Source: Branchiostoma floridae (taxonomy: Eukaryota; Chordata; Leptocardii; Amphioxiformes; Branchiostomatidae). Taken from it: 64,000 bases of DNA. The translations under genes were made by a program, and so were the position numbers. Positions 43,598-54,886 of this stretch are shown here, one piece after another; position 1 is the stretch's first letter, and each line of letters begins with the position of its first letter. The notes beneath the pieces were generated by a model. The model worked only from the letters and a program-made list of their open reading frames with translations. It was not told where the DNA came from and did not search any database. The stretch covers positions 223,311 through 287,310 of the forward strand of contig NW_023365750.1 of NCBI RefSeq assembly GCF_000003815.2, given 5' to 3'.

Positions 43598-43854
43598 CGG
43601 AGGCAGTTTACGAAGACGTCCGCAAACCAGGAAGGGCGGTGTCTCAGCGATCGGGAACCGGAAGTGACGTTTACTCCTATCCCATGGCACCTTTGCCCGT
43701 GCCTCCACTTCCGGTCCAACCTAGCGGCCATTACCAGGAGCTGAGACCAGCGGTGTACCAGAGTCTACAAAGGCACCAGCGTACAACACCCCAACCCCAG
43801 AACTCCACCGGAGATAGAAGCGCGTTCACTATCTCTCATGATTTTTCGACGTAG
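43598..43854 (+). CDS. Gene B cytoplasmic tail exon, stop
   Basis: Acceptor TTGCAG to 43597; TAG at 43852-43854. VYEDV, SDVYSYPM, a stronger proline stretch APLPVPPLPVQP, then HYQELRPAVYQSLQR, and an NSTGDRSAF insertion before the shared TISHDFS end. All tyrosines are conserved with gene A. Confidence 0.92.
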
Positions 43855-44392
43855 TTGCTTTAAAATATCATTTTATTGTATTTTATTGGAGTCTTTGGCC
43901 GCAGGAGGGTGTCTTGTCTGTCCACATTAACTTCCAATACATAAACCTGCACATTTTTTTAATGTATTCAAGGTTAGACTTGAAACACAACATCAATCGT
44001 AAATATGCCTGAAGGCATTTTCCAAGAATGTAACATCTGACACAAATAAGGTGGTGTCATCGGCTACTTATGAGATTTGAACTTCAACAATTTCATAATA
44101 ATTGCATTTAACTTTTATTTTAGCTGCACATATAATGTACATTCCTAATATCCACAGCCATAACTTCAACTGTTAAGATAAAAGAAATGCAGATACAAGG
44201 CATCCTTAACGGATACCTACCTTAAAGTTTATAACTATTAAGAGGGAGGGATTTAGACACCCAGCCTTGATTGATGATATTACTGCTAAAAGCCATTTTA
44301 CATGATTTGCTCGGCATATATAAAATACAGGGCGAAAGGTTTTGGGTTTCTATGTAGTCAATAACGTTTTTAATCAGGCGCACATTTTGTCG

Positions 44393-44398
44393 AATAAA
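44393..44398 (+). terminator. Possible poly(A) signal of gene B
   Basis: AATAAA about 540 bp past the stop; first one seen downstream. Weak, since a LINE fragment follows at once. Confidence 0.3.
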
Positions 44399-44411
44399 CC
44401 TTTCTTCGATA

Positions 44412-44960
44412 TTGAATGTTTATTTGCAATTTCATACCCGGAGGCTAATTGCAAGTACAGGGAACATACATGTGACAATAGATAGCAATAGATATTATTG
44501 TAAAAAGAGACTTGGCTACAGATGCATCAAAACCTATAACACATTACCAAACACAATGACATCAAGCAACCACTTTGATTTTAAATCAAGGATCAGAGAT
44601 CTAGCGAACACACGAGACAAAAGGCAACCCTTGAACTTATGGTGGTAACAATTTTAAGTTTTCAGTATATCTAAGTTCGATATTTATGTTTTGTTATTAT
44701 AATGACTTACTTTTTATTTGATCTGTGTTCATTCAATTAAGTTATAAGTTCTCCTGCTATTCATTTTTGTAATGTATGATAACTTTGGTTTCTTTATTTT
44801 GACCTCTGACCTCTGCTTATCATTTCACGCTAAATTATCTGCATTTGTTGTTAAGTTGTTTTCATTTCATGTATTTCATTTATATCTTATTATGTATGTA
44901 TGACTCCAGGAAGAGTAGTGTCCGACAATGTACACTAATGGAGATCGGAATAAAACAAAC
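44412..44960 (+). mobile_element. LINE 3' end fragment
   Basis: An open frame to 44648 ends with YNTLPNTMTSSNHFDFKSRIRDL, the shape of the C-terminus of CR1/L2-type LINE reverse transcriptases. It is followed by an untranslated part ending AATAAAACAAACAAACAAAC (44949-44968). 5'-truncated. Confidence 0.55.
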
Positions 44961-45119
44961 AAACAAACTGCTTGATAAATGCAGCTTAATCGTGGTCAAT
45001 CAATTTGTGTAGTACTTTTTCAGTCTTTTTGCATATACAAGGGCACATATGAGTGGGGTTATAAAAGCGTGTATATGAAGCTTTAGGTACGTTCGGTATT
45101 GCACCCATTTCGGCGCATT

Positions 45120-45245
45120 ACGCCATATTTTGCCGTCGCCGCATGCAGCTCGACGCCGCCATTTTGAATATCCCACTTAACTTTTCACGTGATTCTGGCA
45201 GTGGTGAGTCGTTTTGCAGTAAAAGGCTGCTTGTCTCATATAAGA
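45120..45245 (+). promoter_or_regulatory. Candidate distal promoter block of gene C
   Basis: Counterpart of 9795-9915: GCCGCCATTTTGAATATCCC, TCACGTGAT at 45186 and GTCGTTTTGCAGTAAAAGG. Shows that the duplication unit includes at least 1.7 kb of upstream DNA. Confidence 0.35.
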
Positions 45246-45975
45246 TTTCCCGTACTGACTTTTGAGAACAAGAAATTATAACATGCAGATGCTTAGACAC
45301 CCCTGATTGTAAGGCCCTCATTCAAAAGCGATTATTCTGCGCGTCGCTGTGATATTTGATCAAACCACACAAATTAAAGCGTATAAGATTCGTTGACAGC
45401 TCTGTGCAATAGCTCCGTACAATAGCGGTCCTCGCCCTACAGAAATTGTGGACTGCCTAAAGCTATGAGCGGTCATGTCATTTGTGTAACAAGAAGTGTT
45501 AATAGTCTATCGTTGGGGTCTAATTTTAAACTAAAACCTTACATATTCAACATCAAATCTAACTGTTGTGAGCTGCATTAAGACAAACACCAAAGATTTT
45601 GTACGGTATAGGGTTGTTGTGTCTTGAACCGGACAAAAAATTACCCACGTACCATGTGATTGTATCTAGCCCTGTTTAATGAACGATACGTAACAGCGCC
45701 TGCGGATATTCTGAGGCCAAGTAAAATGTATATAATGGATGGCAGCTCTACATATTTGACCCACATGGTAACAAGATCAACAATTGAAAATAGTGAGTAA
45801 GTGTTGGCTGGAATCGGCATACATACATATATATATGAAGCAATGGTGCAAAGGGGGGGAAAGAAAAGGCAAAAGCAGTGTCAGTGTGCTGTTTAAAGCA
45901 ATGCGTGCGTTCAACCCTGTATAAAGACAATATACACAAATGCATAATAATTTTCCCGGCAGTCTCTCAGTGATG

Positions 45976-46007
45976 TGTGCGTGTGTCTGTGTGTGTATGT
46001 GTGTGTA

Positions 46008-46052
<45 letters not shown>

Positions 46053-46053
46053 T

Positions 46054-46095
<42 letters not shown>
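45976..46095. repeat. (TG)n microsatellite
   Basis: TG/TGTA/TGTT-rich tract of about 120 bp; long translations over it on either strand are artefacts. Confidence 0.95.
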
Positions 46096-46524
46096 CGTTC
46101 AAGCACGAGTTACCCCTCCCCTAGTTAACACATAAGCACACAGTATGGACTTCACAAATTATTTTTATCGGGGTCGGTAAATCCAATGAGCTTTTAAAAG
46201 CTGATAAATTCTCCTTGGTTAATCAGTGTAAAATAAATTACGGAAGTTTTGTATAGTAACTTCATTGTTGTATAGAAATGATTTTGAATAACGTTCACTA
46301 TAAACAAGCTACTTTCACCTTTGAACTTTAACTCTGGGTGATGTTGACGGAAGTCCGTGTAAATTTTAACTTTATTCTCTCACGTGACATGCTCCACATT
46401 CATTGGACGTACAAATAAAACTGAATTCTTACATCACTCTCAGCGTCGCCAGGACGTCAATTGTCAACGTCAGAATAAATTTGAAAACATGAAATAGATA
46501 CACACAAACAATTTAATTCCCTAG

Positions 46525-46816
46525 TGTGGTGACCCTGAAGATGCCCGGGGCATCTGCCGGCGCTATACAAAGTTATGTGACCCAAGACCTTTACATTCAG
46601 GCACATAATTCAGCCAGGTGTGTAAAGGTCCCACAAGGAAACGGCATGAGTCCACATGCGGGTTTGTCTGTTCACGTTCCCTGAAGAAGACATTGTTCTT
46701 GCGTGATTGTAGGTCTAGAGGCAAGGCCTACTTTCAAGTTGGACTTAAATCTATCATACTGTGTTGACATTCTCGTAAGAAACGGTCCTAATGGTGTTCT
46801 CTTGTATGACTGCACA
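46525..46816 (+). promoter_or_regulatory. Conserved 5' flank/UTR of gene C
   Basis: Matches 11145-11434 upstream of gene B throughout, including CACAAGGAAACGGC, GCGGGTTTGTCTGTTCAC and TTCTTGCGTGATTGTA, and ends at the shared CACAATG start context. Confidence 0.5.
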
Positions 46817-46871
46817 ATGAAGTTTGCCCTGGGGATAGTTGGCGCACTCATGGTGGCTAATTTTAGCCTGG
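46817..46871 (+). CDS. Gene C signal-peptide exon (start codon)
   Basis: MKFALGIVGALMVANFSL then split Gly at GTAAGT (46872). Differs from gene B at three residues. Same CACAATG context. Confidence 0.9.
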
Positions 46872-47096
46872 GTAAGTACAAATGTGTTTACTAATTTTCT
46901 GTCAACGTGCTTAATGTTACCTTGTTCTTCAGTGTATACAGCTTTGTGAATACGCTTTCGATTGTTTGGAGCCCTGTCGCAATCCCTTTGTCTCAAATCT
47001 AATACGTAAGCTATAGTCTTTTACGCAGGCGACCATTTTTAAGTTTGCTGGCATAATGTCCGCAATCAATATCTGATCCCATTTAGTACAGTTTAC

Positions 47097-47370
47097 CACG
47101 CTCTGGCATTTTCCCTTCTTACGAAGACTTTCCATCAATTTTGTGACATCTGTGAATGTTTCGTACATAATTCAGTCATCTGTGGACGGATTGTTTTAGT
47201 CAATGGGAGGTTTTGATGTAGCCATCTTTTAAAAATACATGAATACAGATAAGTTCAGTTACATGCATGTTGTCATTTCTTGTGCATATTTGCATCTTCT
47301 AACCCAATCCAGACGGGATGTCACAAAATTGATGGAAAGTCTTCGTAAGAAGGGAAAATGCCAGAGCGTG
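47097..47370. repeat. Perfect 54-bp inverted repeat
   Basis: 47097-47150 and 47317-47370 are exact reverse complements (arms begin CACGCTCTGGCATTTTCCC) around a 166-bp spacer. In gene C intron 1; a transcript would form a long perfect stem. Confidence 0.9.
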
Positions 47371-48691
47371 AGAAGGCTCATTCGACCCCCCCCCCCCCCC
47401 TCATAATTTCCAAACATCTAATAGTATCATCACCAAATCTGTAGGGGTGATAAACTTGTTAAGTTTCAAACTCCTCTGCATTTGATATCTTTATGGCGCA
47501 ATATGACGTAATTATTACGTCATTAAGCTGATTTGATATCTAAAACGGCCTAACTACTAGTAGGGAACTCTCACAATAAGTTTTGTATTTAAAAAAAAGT
47601 TAACAATAAAGGGTTTCATATTAGTATTCGCCTCACAATACCTCTGTTTACTGTAGCAAAAACATATGTATTTTAGATAGATTTCTATCTGCCATGTTTG
47701 ATTATCAGCCTAAACTAGAAAGGCCGGTATTTGCTTAGGAGCAAATTCAGCTATTTTCACTCCGCTCTCCCCTTTATGCAAAAATGGACTTTTCCAAAAT
47801 TGAACTTGAAAAATCCAATGTGAGTACTGTACGGTAATCAAACTTTTATTTCTTTATTACAACACGCACACAGCATGCTAATGTTTCACACATTAACAAA
47901 GCAAGCACCGTTTTACTTCAAGAAAAAAAAATAATGTCACAAACGGAAATTTTCTACTGATGCAACACGTTATGCGACCCTAAACGTTGGTATTACGTAC
48001 CCACAGCAGACAATAGCGTGGTTATGATTAAAGTTTTCCTGCTTATTTACACAAGGCAAGGGTAATTACTGCACTTATTCAAGGTTGTCACAAGCATAAC
48101 TAATCTTCATACAAGCGGACATCACCAAACTGCACTACACTTTTAACTCTTTACCAAGATATGCTTATTAGCCGTTTTTAGCGAAGTGCAATTTAAAAAA
48201 AAATCCAATTGGATATCATGGCTGCACTGCAATTACATTATCATTACAAATACATATAAATGTATGCACATTGTATTCAGACAAAAAGGATCGCATTCTG
48301 TTTTTATACTAAGAGTTAATCAGCTAATACATTATATTGATGAACAAAGCTAATTAGCGACTGTATGTTTGCACGGAGTCTGTTTTGCATATCTAAATGT
48401 TTTGCATGCCTTTTGTTTGAAAAAAGGATGCAGCAATTGCAGTTATTATACGTCTGTTATAAACTTAACGTCCCATCTATTTTCCACATAAACTAATCAG
48501 TTTATGATTATCTAATTATTCTGATTAACTGTTTGTACTACAGTGCATTACTAAATTACACAGCATATACCATGACGTGGTGTCTGAAAAGTCATAAAAA
48601 CGTATTCATGTCTGTCATGAAATACAATGTTTGAACTCATGGTTGGTATAATAATATCTCTAATACGCGACAATCCAATCTCGTTGGGAGG

Positions 48692-48701
48692 TCTCGCGAG
48701 A
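48692..48701. promoter_or_regulatory. TCTCGCGAGA palindrome
   Basis: Core promoter palindrome known from animal housekeeping promoters, in a CpG-rich patch (GCGCGCGCGCG at 48713). It lies about 80 bp before the candidate ATG at 48775. Confidence 0.5.
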
Positions 48702-48774
48702 CTGTAATCTGGCCGCGCGCGCGCGTGATTTGACAGTCGGACGGTAACAGCCTTTAGCAGCCCAGCTGCTAACA

Positions 48775-48849
48775 ATGGCTTCTCCCAGCATCGACTCGAT
48801 CGAGTCAACTTCAGAGATTCGTTGTGCTATTATTTGGCAACATCCGCCG
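48775..48849 (+). CDS. Candidate first exon of a THAP-type gene fragment
   Basis: ATG GCT TCT opens MASPSIDSIESTSEIRCAII, 25 codons to a phase-0 donor GTAAAT at 48850. The next acceptor (TTTTTCAG, 49429) is also phase 0. Tentative; support is position behind the promoter motif and splice compatibility only. Confidence 0.35.
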
Positions 48850-49429
48850 GTAAATCGGCATGCCATGAGCAGATAATATTGTTGTGAACCTATGGACTCG
48901 ATATCGTGCTGTAAATTTGCAAATTTCTGGTCATTTTTCACAATTTTTGACGGGCGGTTTATGCTTGCTTGTCGTGAGAAAAACGTGCATATAGGCGCGT
49001 CGCCTTACTTGTAGTTACTCGGATAAGTTTGGCTCAAGCCGTAAAAATATCCCACAAAAGCTTACAAGTACCATCATTGGATCCTTGTAGATCCAAACTC
49101 GTAAGACTTTCGGCGATTTTGACCGTAAATTAGTCGATGGCAACATATCGGCCTTTGGGAGTTTACGCGTACGTGAGTTGGGGAGGGGGGCGTGTTTCCG
49201 TGTTCGTTTTGATCAAGACGGGGTCACTTTTCCGACTATGTCTATGATTTCAGTTTTCGCCGGATGAAACTCTACAAAAACGTGAACATATCGATGTAGG
49301 GTCCTTCTGGGTAGAAATCTAGCATGGTTTCGGCGGCTTTGTGGGCAACTTTTTATTGGTTAACTTCATACGTGATGAGTGGGTGTGTCTGCAAATGTAT
49401 AACGTTTGGCATTTGCTGTTCTTTTTCAG

Positions 49430-49500
49430 ATCAACGCGTCGCGATCGAAATTCACATCATCAGGGAAATACTGCAAATCATATGGATGCAATAGCCGTAT
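49430..49500 (+). CDS. THAP-like exon fragment (plus copy)
   Basis: Reads SRSKFTSSGKYCKSYGCNSR: the start of a THAP zinc finger (C-x4-GC). Diverges after CNSR from the longer - strand copy at 51270-51530; the two are inverted relative to each other. Confidence 0.45.
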
Positions 49501-49730
49501 TTCATGTTTTATAAAAGATGTCTTAACATATGTTCTTACTCGATCTCGTAGAGCTTTGCAACTCATGCTTTTGAGAAATGATAATTACATGTATATATCA
49601 TTAGTGTTTTTCCAAATGATAGACAAGTTCTCACAGCATTTACAGTATTGACGAAAATAAGCATCCGATAAGTAATACTTTTGGGAAATGGTAATGTTTC
49701 ATACACATAATCATTCAAATGTACATTGTA

Positions 49731-50710
49731 TTAACCCTCAAGCACCCGACCTTTTTTTGCGACTAAAATGACCGAGTGGGGTCCAAACGGACCCCAAAAT
49801 GTTTTGTTCATAAAATCTCAGTACCATTTCATATCGACAATCATTGTATATACATTGCTTCGTCAATGTAAGAGAAAGATTTTGAGATGTTAAGGTGTTC
49901 ATAATTCCAACTCATTATCATAATTTATGCAAAAATTCAGAAGGACCATGTTTTGCACTAAACCTATTCCGACCAGATAGGGGAATTTTGAGGCCCTCAG
50001 CAACATTTATGTCGCATAACTCATGAACGGCTAGAGCTAAAGCTACGAAACTTGGTAATTTATCACAAAATATTGTTTGCAAAAGTTTTTGGACAATAAA
50101 GTAAGTTTATCATTTTTGGGGGTTGCCATGGCAACCATATTCTAACAGGCATATTTTTGCCAAAATTTGACAATTTCAATTTAAACAAAGTTTTCTTGGT
50201 AAACTACACCTGTTTTCTGACAACAATTAAATTCTATGAAATTCAATGTAATTTTCATGACTTAAAATTTATAATTTATGCTAATTTCGTGACGTTATTG
50301 GTCAAAATCCAAGATGGCCGCCCTAATTAGACAAATGACGTCATAATGTCGTCATATTACATGTTGATGACACAGAAATTTTTGTGATGATTTAGGTTTA
50401 CATTCTTATTATTGTCTAAAAGTTTGGTAGTCATACTGTAAGTGGTTAAGGAGTTAGCCTCCAAAGTTTGTTTTAAAAACTGCACATTTTTGCTGGGGTC
50501 CGTTTGGACCCCAGAGGGACTGAACACAAACTTTCTTTATAATTTCCACATTATGGTACCAATCTTTGCGAAAACTTAGGAGAAGGTATAAGACATATTG
50601 ACTGACAAAGTCACGGAAGGATTTTTTCGTCAGGTCAAAAATGTTCAAATGGCACTTCAAAATGTACGCCTGGGGTCCAAATGGACCCCACTCGGGTGTT
50701 TGAGGGTTAA
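49731..50710. mobile_element. piggyBac-type MITE
   Basis: Flanked by TTAA at 49731-49734 and 50707-50710. Inverted ends CCCTCAAGCACCCGAC and TCGGGTGTTTGAGGG. Internal palindromes of the form GGGGTCC-N6-GGACCCC occur near both ends (about 49776, 50497, 50671). TTAA duplication with CCC/GGG ends is the piggyBac signature. 980 bp, no transposase. Confidence 0.85.
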
Positions 50711-50788
50711 AATGTGAACTTTCAACATCTCTGACTGTTTTTGTGTGGCATAATTTTTGCAACAAATGAGACATCGTCCTACTCAGAC

Positions 50789-51150
50789 CTAAGACAGGTA
50801 AGCCGTAAGGTGTCCACTTCCCTGTGCTATACATAGTAGTCCACTGTATTCTGCCGATGCAGTGGTCTGGACACTCTGCATCAACAACTTCCGAAGTCTT
50901 TCTTCATACATACCATAGAGTTTCTTACCTCCTTTGGCTCTTTGAGTGAACAGCTCCGGTAGTATGGCTGTTTTGTGAAAGTGGTCAAGCTTTGGGATAT
51001 TCTTCTTCTGCCATTCTGAGTCTACTTTAATTCGTTCGCAGAATAAATTATCCCTGCCAAAGTAGACAACGAAGTCCGCCCAATTTAAGTTACAGCAATA
51101 GACATTCCCTTGCACTTGGTGGTGGTACCTGTGTGACGTCTTGAGTGCTG
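50789..51150 (-). pseudogene. YqaJ-like exonuclease C-terminal fragment
   Basis: On - reads HHQVQGNVYC, WADFVVYF, CERIKVDSEW and PKLDHFHKTAILPEL, the order seen in the core of YqaJ-type recombinase/exonuclease domains (QxxG motif, then DFVVY and ERI..D). Plausible acceptor CACACAG just upstream. The rest of the domain is not found. Confidence 0.5.
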
Positions 51151-51269
51151 CACTGCTGTCTACCTTAAAGTTTGTTCTTTGGACTGCCTATTTTAGGCGT
51201 GAGTCCTTTCTTTGAATGGGGACACAATGAATACACGAATGCGTTACTGGAAATACATGCAGTAGATGT

Positions 51270-51530
51270 ACACATTTCCCGTTAAAAAGTATAAAAACGC
51301 ACATTTCTAATTTCATGTTCATGGTGAAATTATCCCTTCCGAGCTGTCTTTTTACCAGACAATCCCAGTGCTTAAGTAACGTGTTATCATCAAGTACATT
51401 TGGGGGGATCTTGAAAAATATGATGCATGTTGGCACTTTCTCTTCATTGACACACTTGGACTGACGGCTATTGCATCCATATGATTTGCAGTATTTCCCT
51501 GCTGATGTGAATTTCGATCGCGATAAACAA
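51270..51530 (-). pseudogene. THAP-like zinc finger fragment (minus copy)
   Basis: RSKFTSAGKYCKSYGCNSR, later IIFFKIPPN, KHWDCLVKR: THAP landmarks (C-x4-GC, FFxxPP, W). The terminal C-x2-H is degenerate. Lies on the same strand and just before the YqaJ-like piece, suggesting one source gene. Confidence 0.5.
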
Positions 51531-52384
51531 CAGTCCTGGTGGTGTATCCTCTTCCTCCAGTAGAAAATAGAATAGAATACAATAATTAGTATTTCCTTTG
51601 TGTAATTTCATGTACTGCCAGAGTAAAAGGAAGATCCTTTTTGTTTGTTGATTAGAAAAAAAGCCACACCTGATTACATATATTCTTGTACAACCAACCT
51701 GAATGGACAATTCACAACATAGTGTAACGTTTGTACTAGTAGATTTGCCCTTGAAAATCTGTTCTATCATATAACGTTACTATGGAAGAGAACTACTGTA
51801 CACTTTTCACCGATAATTAGTAGAATCATATCATAATGTTTAATTAGTAGAATTGTAAGATATACTCTGTATTCTTTCTTTTTTCGTTGCAGTTTAAAGT
51901 TGGCCATACAAAATTGACTGTACTTTTTGTCGTGTCAATAAAGCTTGATGATACAATACTAGTACTGTCTCATCAGTCACTGCAAAGCGCAACAATATTC
52001 CATGCATGCGCTCCCACTTACCGCGGCATTCTGACGCTACGGTATCGCTTATCCAGACACTCTAAACGTGGGTAAATCAAACAAAAACTGCACAATAACG
52101 ACGACAAGTTACCCAAACTTGTTACTGCATTTGTGTATTGTTGCCAATTTTAAGATAAACAGTACAATTTTTCACTTACTTTTAACGGACTTCTTCCCGG
52201 CGACATATATGTACTCCCAGCCGCTAAGTTGAAAAACCCTTCCTCATTGGCTGTACCCGAGCTGACCAATCAGGTCATCGCTTCCGCTAAGTGTCGGGCG
52301 CATATTGGTTCCCTTCTAAATTCAATTAGCCACAATGCACAGCTGCAGGTAAACAGCTTACGTCACGCGCGGAAACGTCCATAA

Positions 52385-52430
52385 CCATATATGGTGCAAC
52401 GGACGCACGTGCAAACGTGACCATATATGG
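52385..52430. promoter_or_regulatory. Two CArG boxes
   Basis: CCATATATGG at 52385-52394 and 52421-52430, 36 bp apart, each a perfect CC(A/T)6GG. CCAAT/ATTGG words lie at 52240-52270. Inside H2. Confidence 0.5.
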
Positions 52431-52879
52431 TTACACGCGCGAAACGCGAGCTCGGTGAAAATATGCGTAGATACCCCGGCAAATTGGCTTTTAAATGATT
52501 TTGAAGTGACGTTTGGCCAAAAATAATACCGGGGTCCTTTTAATAAGTATCTCACGCAGTATCATACCAACTTTCAAGTCATCTGGACGTAATACCTGGG
52601 CACGGGAGACATTAATATACAGCCGGGCCAGAAAATGACCTTAAAACATCCCTAAAATCATTGTAAAGGTATCTATCAAAAAAATGAGAAAAACGGGTCT
52701 GGGTATTGGCCCACTGTACCCTTGTGCCAAATTTCAGGCCATTTGGTCCAGGAACGACGGAGAGGAATCACTTTAAAGGTCGCGACAGGAGAAAGAAAGA
52801 AAGAAAGAAAGAAGAAACCGTATGAAAACAATATTTTCACTCGAAGCGTACCTACGGTACGCGGAGTGAAAATAAATAT

Positions 52880-53790
52880 ACGTCTTGAGATTCATCGTTT
52901 TGAATATACTATCCATGAGTTCCTTGAAAACGGATTGAAACGTTCGGATATATGTTTTTTGTATAAAAATACCAAATTGTGACTTCTCATTATGATATTG
53001 TCCACCACATTGGATTTCGACCAATTACGTGACCACATTAGCATGGATTATAAAGATCTAAGTATAAATCTAAATATAAAAGATATTGAAGATATATGAA
53101 AACAGATGTGGTTTGAAACAAAGTCTTAAAATCTCACTGCATTTTTAAACCCCAAATTAGTAAATTTCGTAAAATATGCCTTTCAGAAACCCGTTGTCAT
53201 GGCTTTAACCATTTCTGGATAGGGTCGCATATAACAGTATTTATGGGTGACCTCCGTGAGCAAGTGTTGAGACAGTGTAAGTTGGCCTGCGATGCTTCTT
53301 CGGCCGGCGTGAATTTTCGCCTTTATACTATACCTGGTAATACCTTTACGTCGCCTGCAGTTCCATGACCTTCGCTCGGGGTCAAATCAAAGTGTCTTTT
53401 AAAAGAACGAGCCGGGAAATCTCTGCTCATTTTCAGATATTCGTGTAGGTTGTGTCCTGCACTTCAATACATTAAATTCCTGTTAATTGTTTCTGCACCC
53501 TACTATAAATTCTGATGCGTTACGTGCAAACGTTCCAGAGTGTCTTGTAGGATCTAAAATCCAAGTGCAAGACCATCTTTAAGTCTTCCGGACCGGATCA
53601 TCTAACTGTACACAATGCAATTATGCATCGATTTCAGCTAACACAGTCACACTGGTAACTCGGGCGTAGCGGAATACGCCGTGTCGAAGTTAATTTTAAT
53701 ATAGGCGTAATTTATAATGGTTACATTTAAGATAGCACTATCATCATCTGTTACGTAATGAAGATTAATCAGTTAAATTTATTCGCTTTT
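52880..53790 (+). other. Gene C intron 1, 3' part
   Basis: No exon or element identified between the end of H2 and the linker exon at 53797. Confidence 0.4.
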
Positions 53791-53796
53791 TTACAG

Positions 53797-53832
53797 CTTT
53801 CCACGATTTTCAACAGATTCCACCTCCATTGG
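53797..53832 (+). CDS. Gene C linker exon before vWA
   Basis: Acceptor TTTTACAG to 53796, donor GTAAG at 53833; 12 codons in 1-1 phase ending FQQIPPPL. Matches the IPPPL tail of gene B exon 34409. Confidence 0.65.
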
Positions 53833-54310
53833 GTAAGTGCCGCAATGCTTCATGTCTAGTAATATCGCGGTGCTTTATATGCGAAGACGGTTAACCTTAT
53901 TCAGACCGGTTAACCCTATTTGGTTCAAGGTTGACTAAAAAAAAGCCCGGTCTAAATATGGTTAAGTACTGCGCTGTGCTGTACTGACCTTTCAGCTTCT
54001 AACGGACCACCAATGCTATGGTAATCTTGAAATTAAAGTCATCAATATATAAACAACATGAGATTCCTCGACCTCATTAAAATAATTAAATCTTTGCCAT
54101 TCCACGTAAAAAAGAAATGTAACAAAACTTTCCGACTGCCCTAGCTAATACGACTATTGTCATTGTAATCATCAGTGGCCGTCTTGTAACGCTTTTTAAA
54201 TTTTATATACCTATATCGGTGATGTTTTTTTTTTATAGCAAAAGATGTACTGTAATAGTTTTTTTCAAGGCATGCCATGAACAACGTCAAACATTTCTTA
54301 TTTCCTTTAG

Positions 54311-54886
54311 CCATCACGTGTCCTTATCCAGTAGACTTGGTCTTCCTCCTGGACAGCACGGAGAGTTTAAGAACGAGTGGTTTCGAGGATGCAAAGACCT
54401 TCATCCAGAATGTAGTCAACTACTTCACATTAGGAGAAAACGACACAAGGGTCGGTGTTGTCACGTTTAGCAACCATGATGAGCAAGTCACACGCGTGAA
54501 ACTCAATGAAAATTACACCAGAGTTGAGCTTTTAACTGAGATTCGTAACATTCCTTACGACAGAGGTCACACCTTCACTGGACTTGGTCTCGACCACGTG
54601 CGTAATAACTCATTTCTTGAAGTAAACGGCCGGCGGAATGATACTCTCGACTTCCTAATCGTACTAACCGACGATGAGTCCGAGGATGACATCGTCCGTC
54701 CGGCACAGCTGGTACGTCAGATGGGCATCACCGTGTTTGCTGTGGGAGTTGGCGAGGAAAGCGACATTCATCAAGCTACTCTAGAGACGATTGCTGGTAC
54801 TCCAGACAGGGTGTTCAGGCTGGCGGACCATGATTTCCTTGTGGATGACGAGCACCCAAAATCTATAAGGGAGTCGATTTGTAACG
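54311..54886 (+). CDS. Gene C vWA domain exon
   Basis: Acceptor CTTTAG to 54310, donor GTGAG at 54887; 192 codons, 1-1 phase. ITCPYPVDLVFLLDSTES with MIDAS DSTES (DxTxS), TRVGVVTFS, HTFTGLGLDHV, IVLTDDES, TVFAVGVGEESD, ending ESICNG. The first and last cysteines (TCPY, ICNG) would close the domain. About 60-65% like gene B by eye, but with an intact end and the acidic metal residue retained. Confidence 0.95.

Larger units (their letters stand above)
11435..43854 (+). other. Gene B: SP-CTLD-CTLD-CCPx10-vWA-CCPx10-TM-tail
   Basis: Gene-level entry. Exons: signal peptide 11435; Ser/Thr/Pro linker + C-type lectin 15076/15490 and again 20442/20856; CCP at 28432, 29043, 29555, 29928, 30314, 30884, 31563, 32452, 33293, 34409; vWA 35043; CCP at 36272, 37110, 37979, 38702, 39770, 40105, 40891, 41292, 41801, 42187; TM 42981; tail 43598 to the TAG at 43852-43854. 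Introns are phase 1 except the main donor of the vWA exon, which falls in phase 2 because of an extra base (see findings). The first CCP run resembles gene C after its EGF, and the vWA plus next CCP resemble the start of gene C. So B may be a fusion of two paralogous units, or two genes whose border I cannot see. No EGF exon was found. Possible AATAAA at 44393. Confidence 0.75.
47715..52877 (-). mobile_element. Helitron-like element H2, with captured or nested pieces
   Basis: Same family as H1: the 3' end on - is CTAG (plus 47715-47718) then T, with a 7-bp stem hairpin at plus 47729-47746. The 5' hairpin at plus about 52833-52875 follows the AGGAGAAAGAAAGAAA tract. The subterminal TATTTTCACTCCGC (plus 47752-47765) matches an arm of the 5' hairpin exactly. 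It holds a TCTCGCGAGA promoter motif, THAP-like and YqaJ-like coding pieces and a piggyBac-type MITE. No Rep/helicase seen. Confidence 0.6.

Noticed and set aside
45911-46128. Cys/Val- and His/Thr-rich frames on both strands
   Set aside because: Translations of the TG/CA microsatellite.
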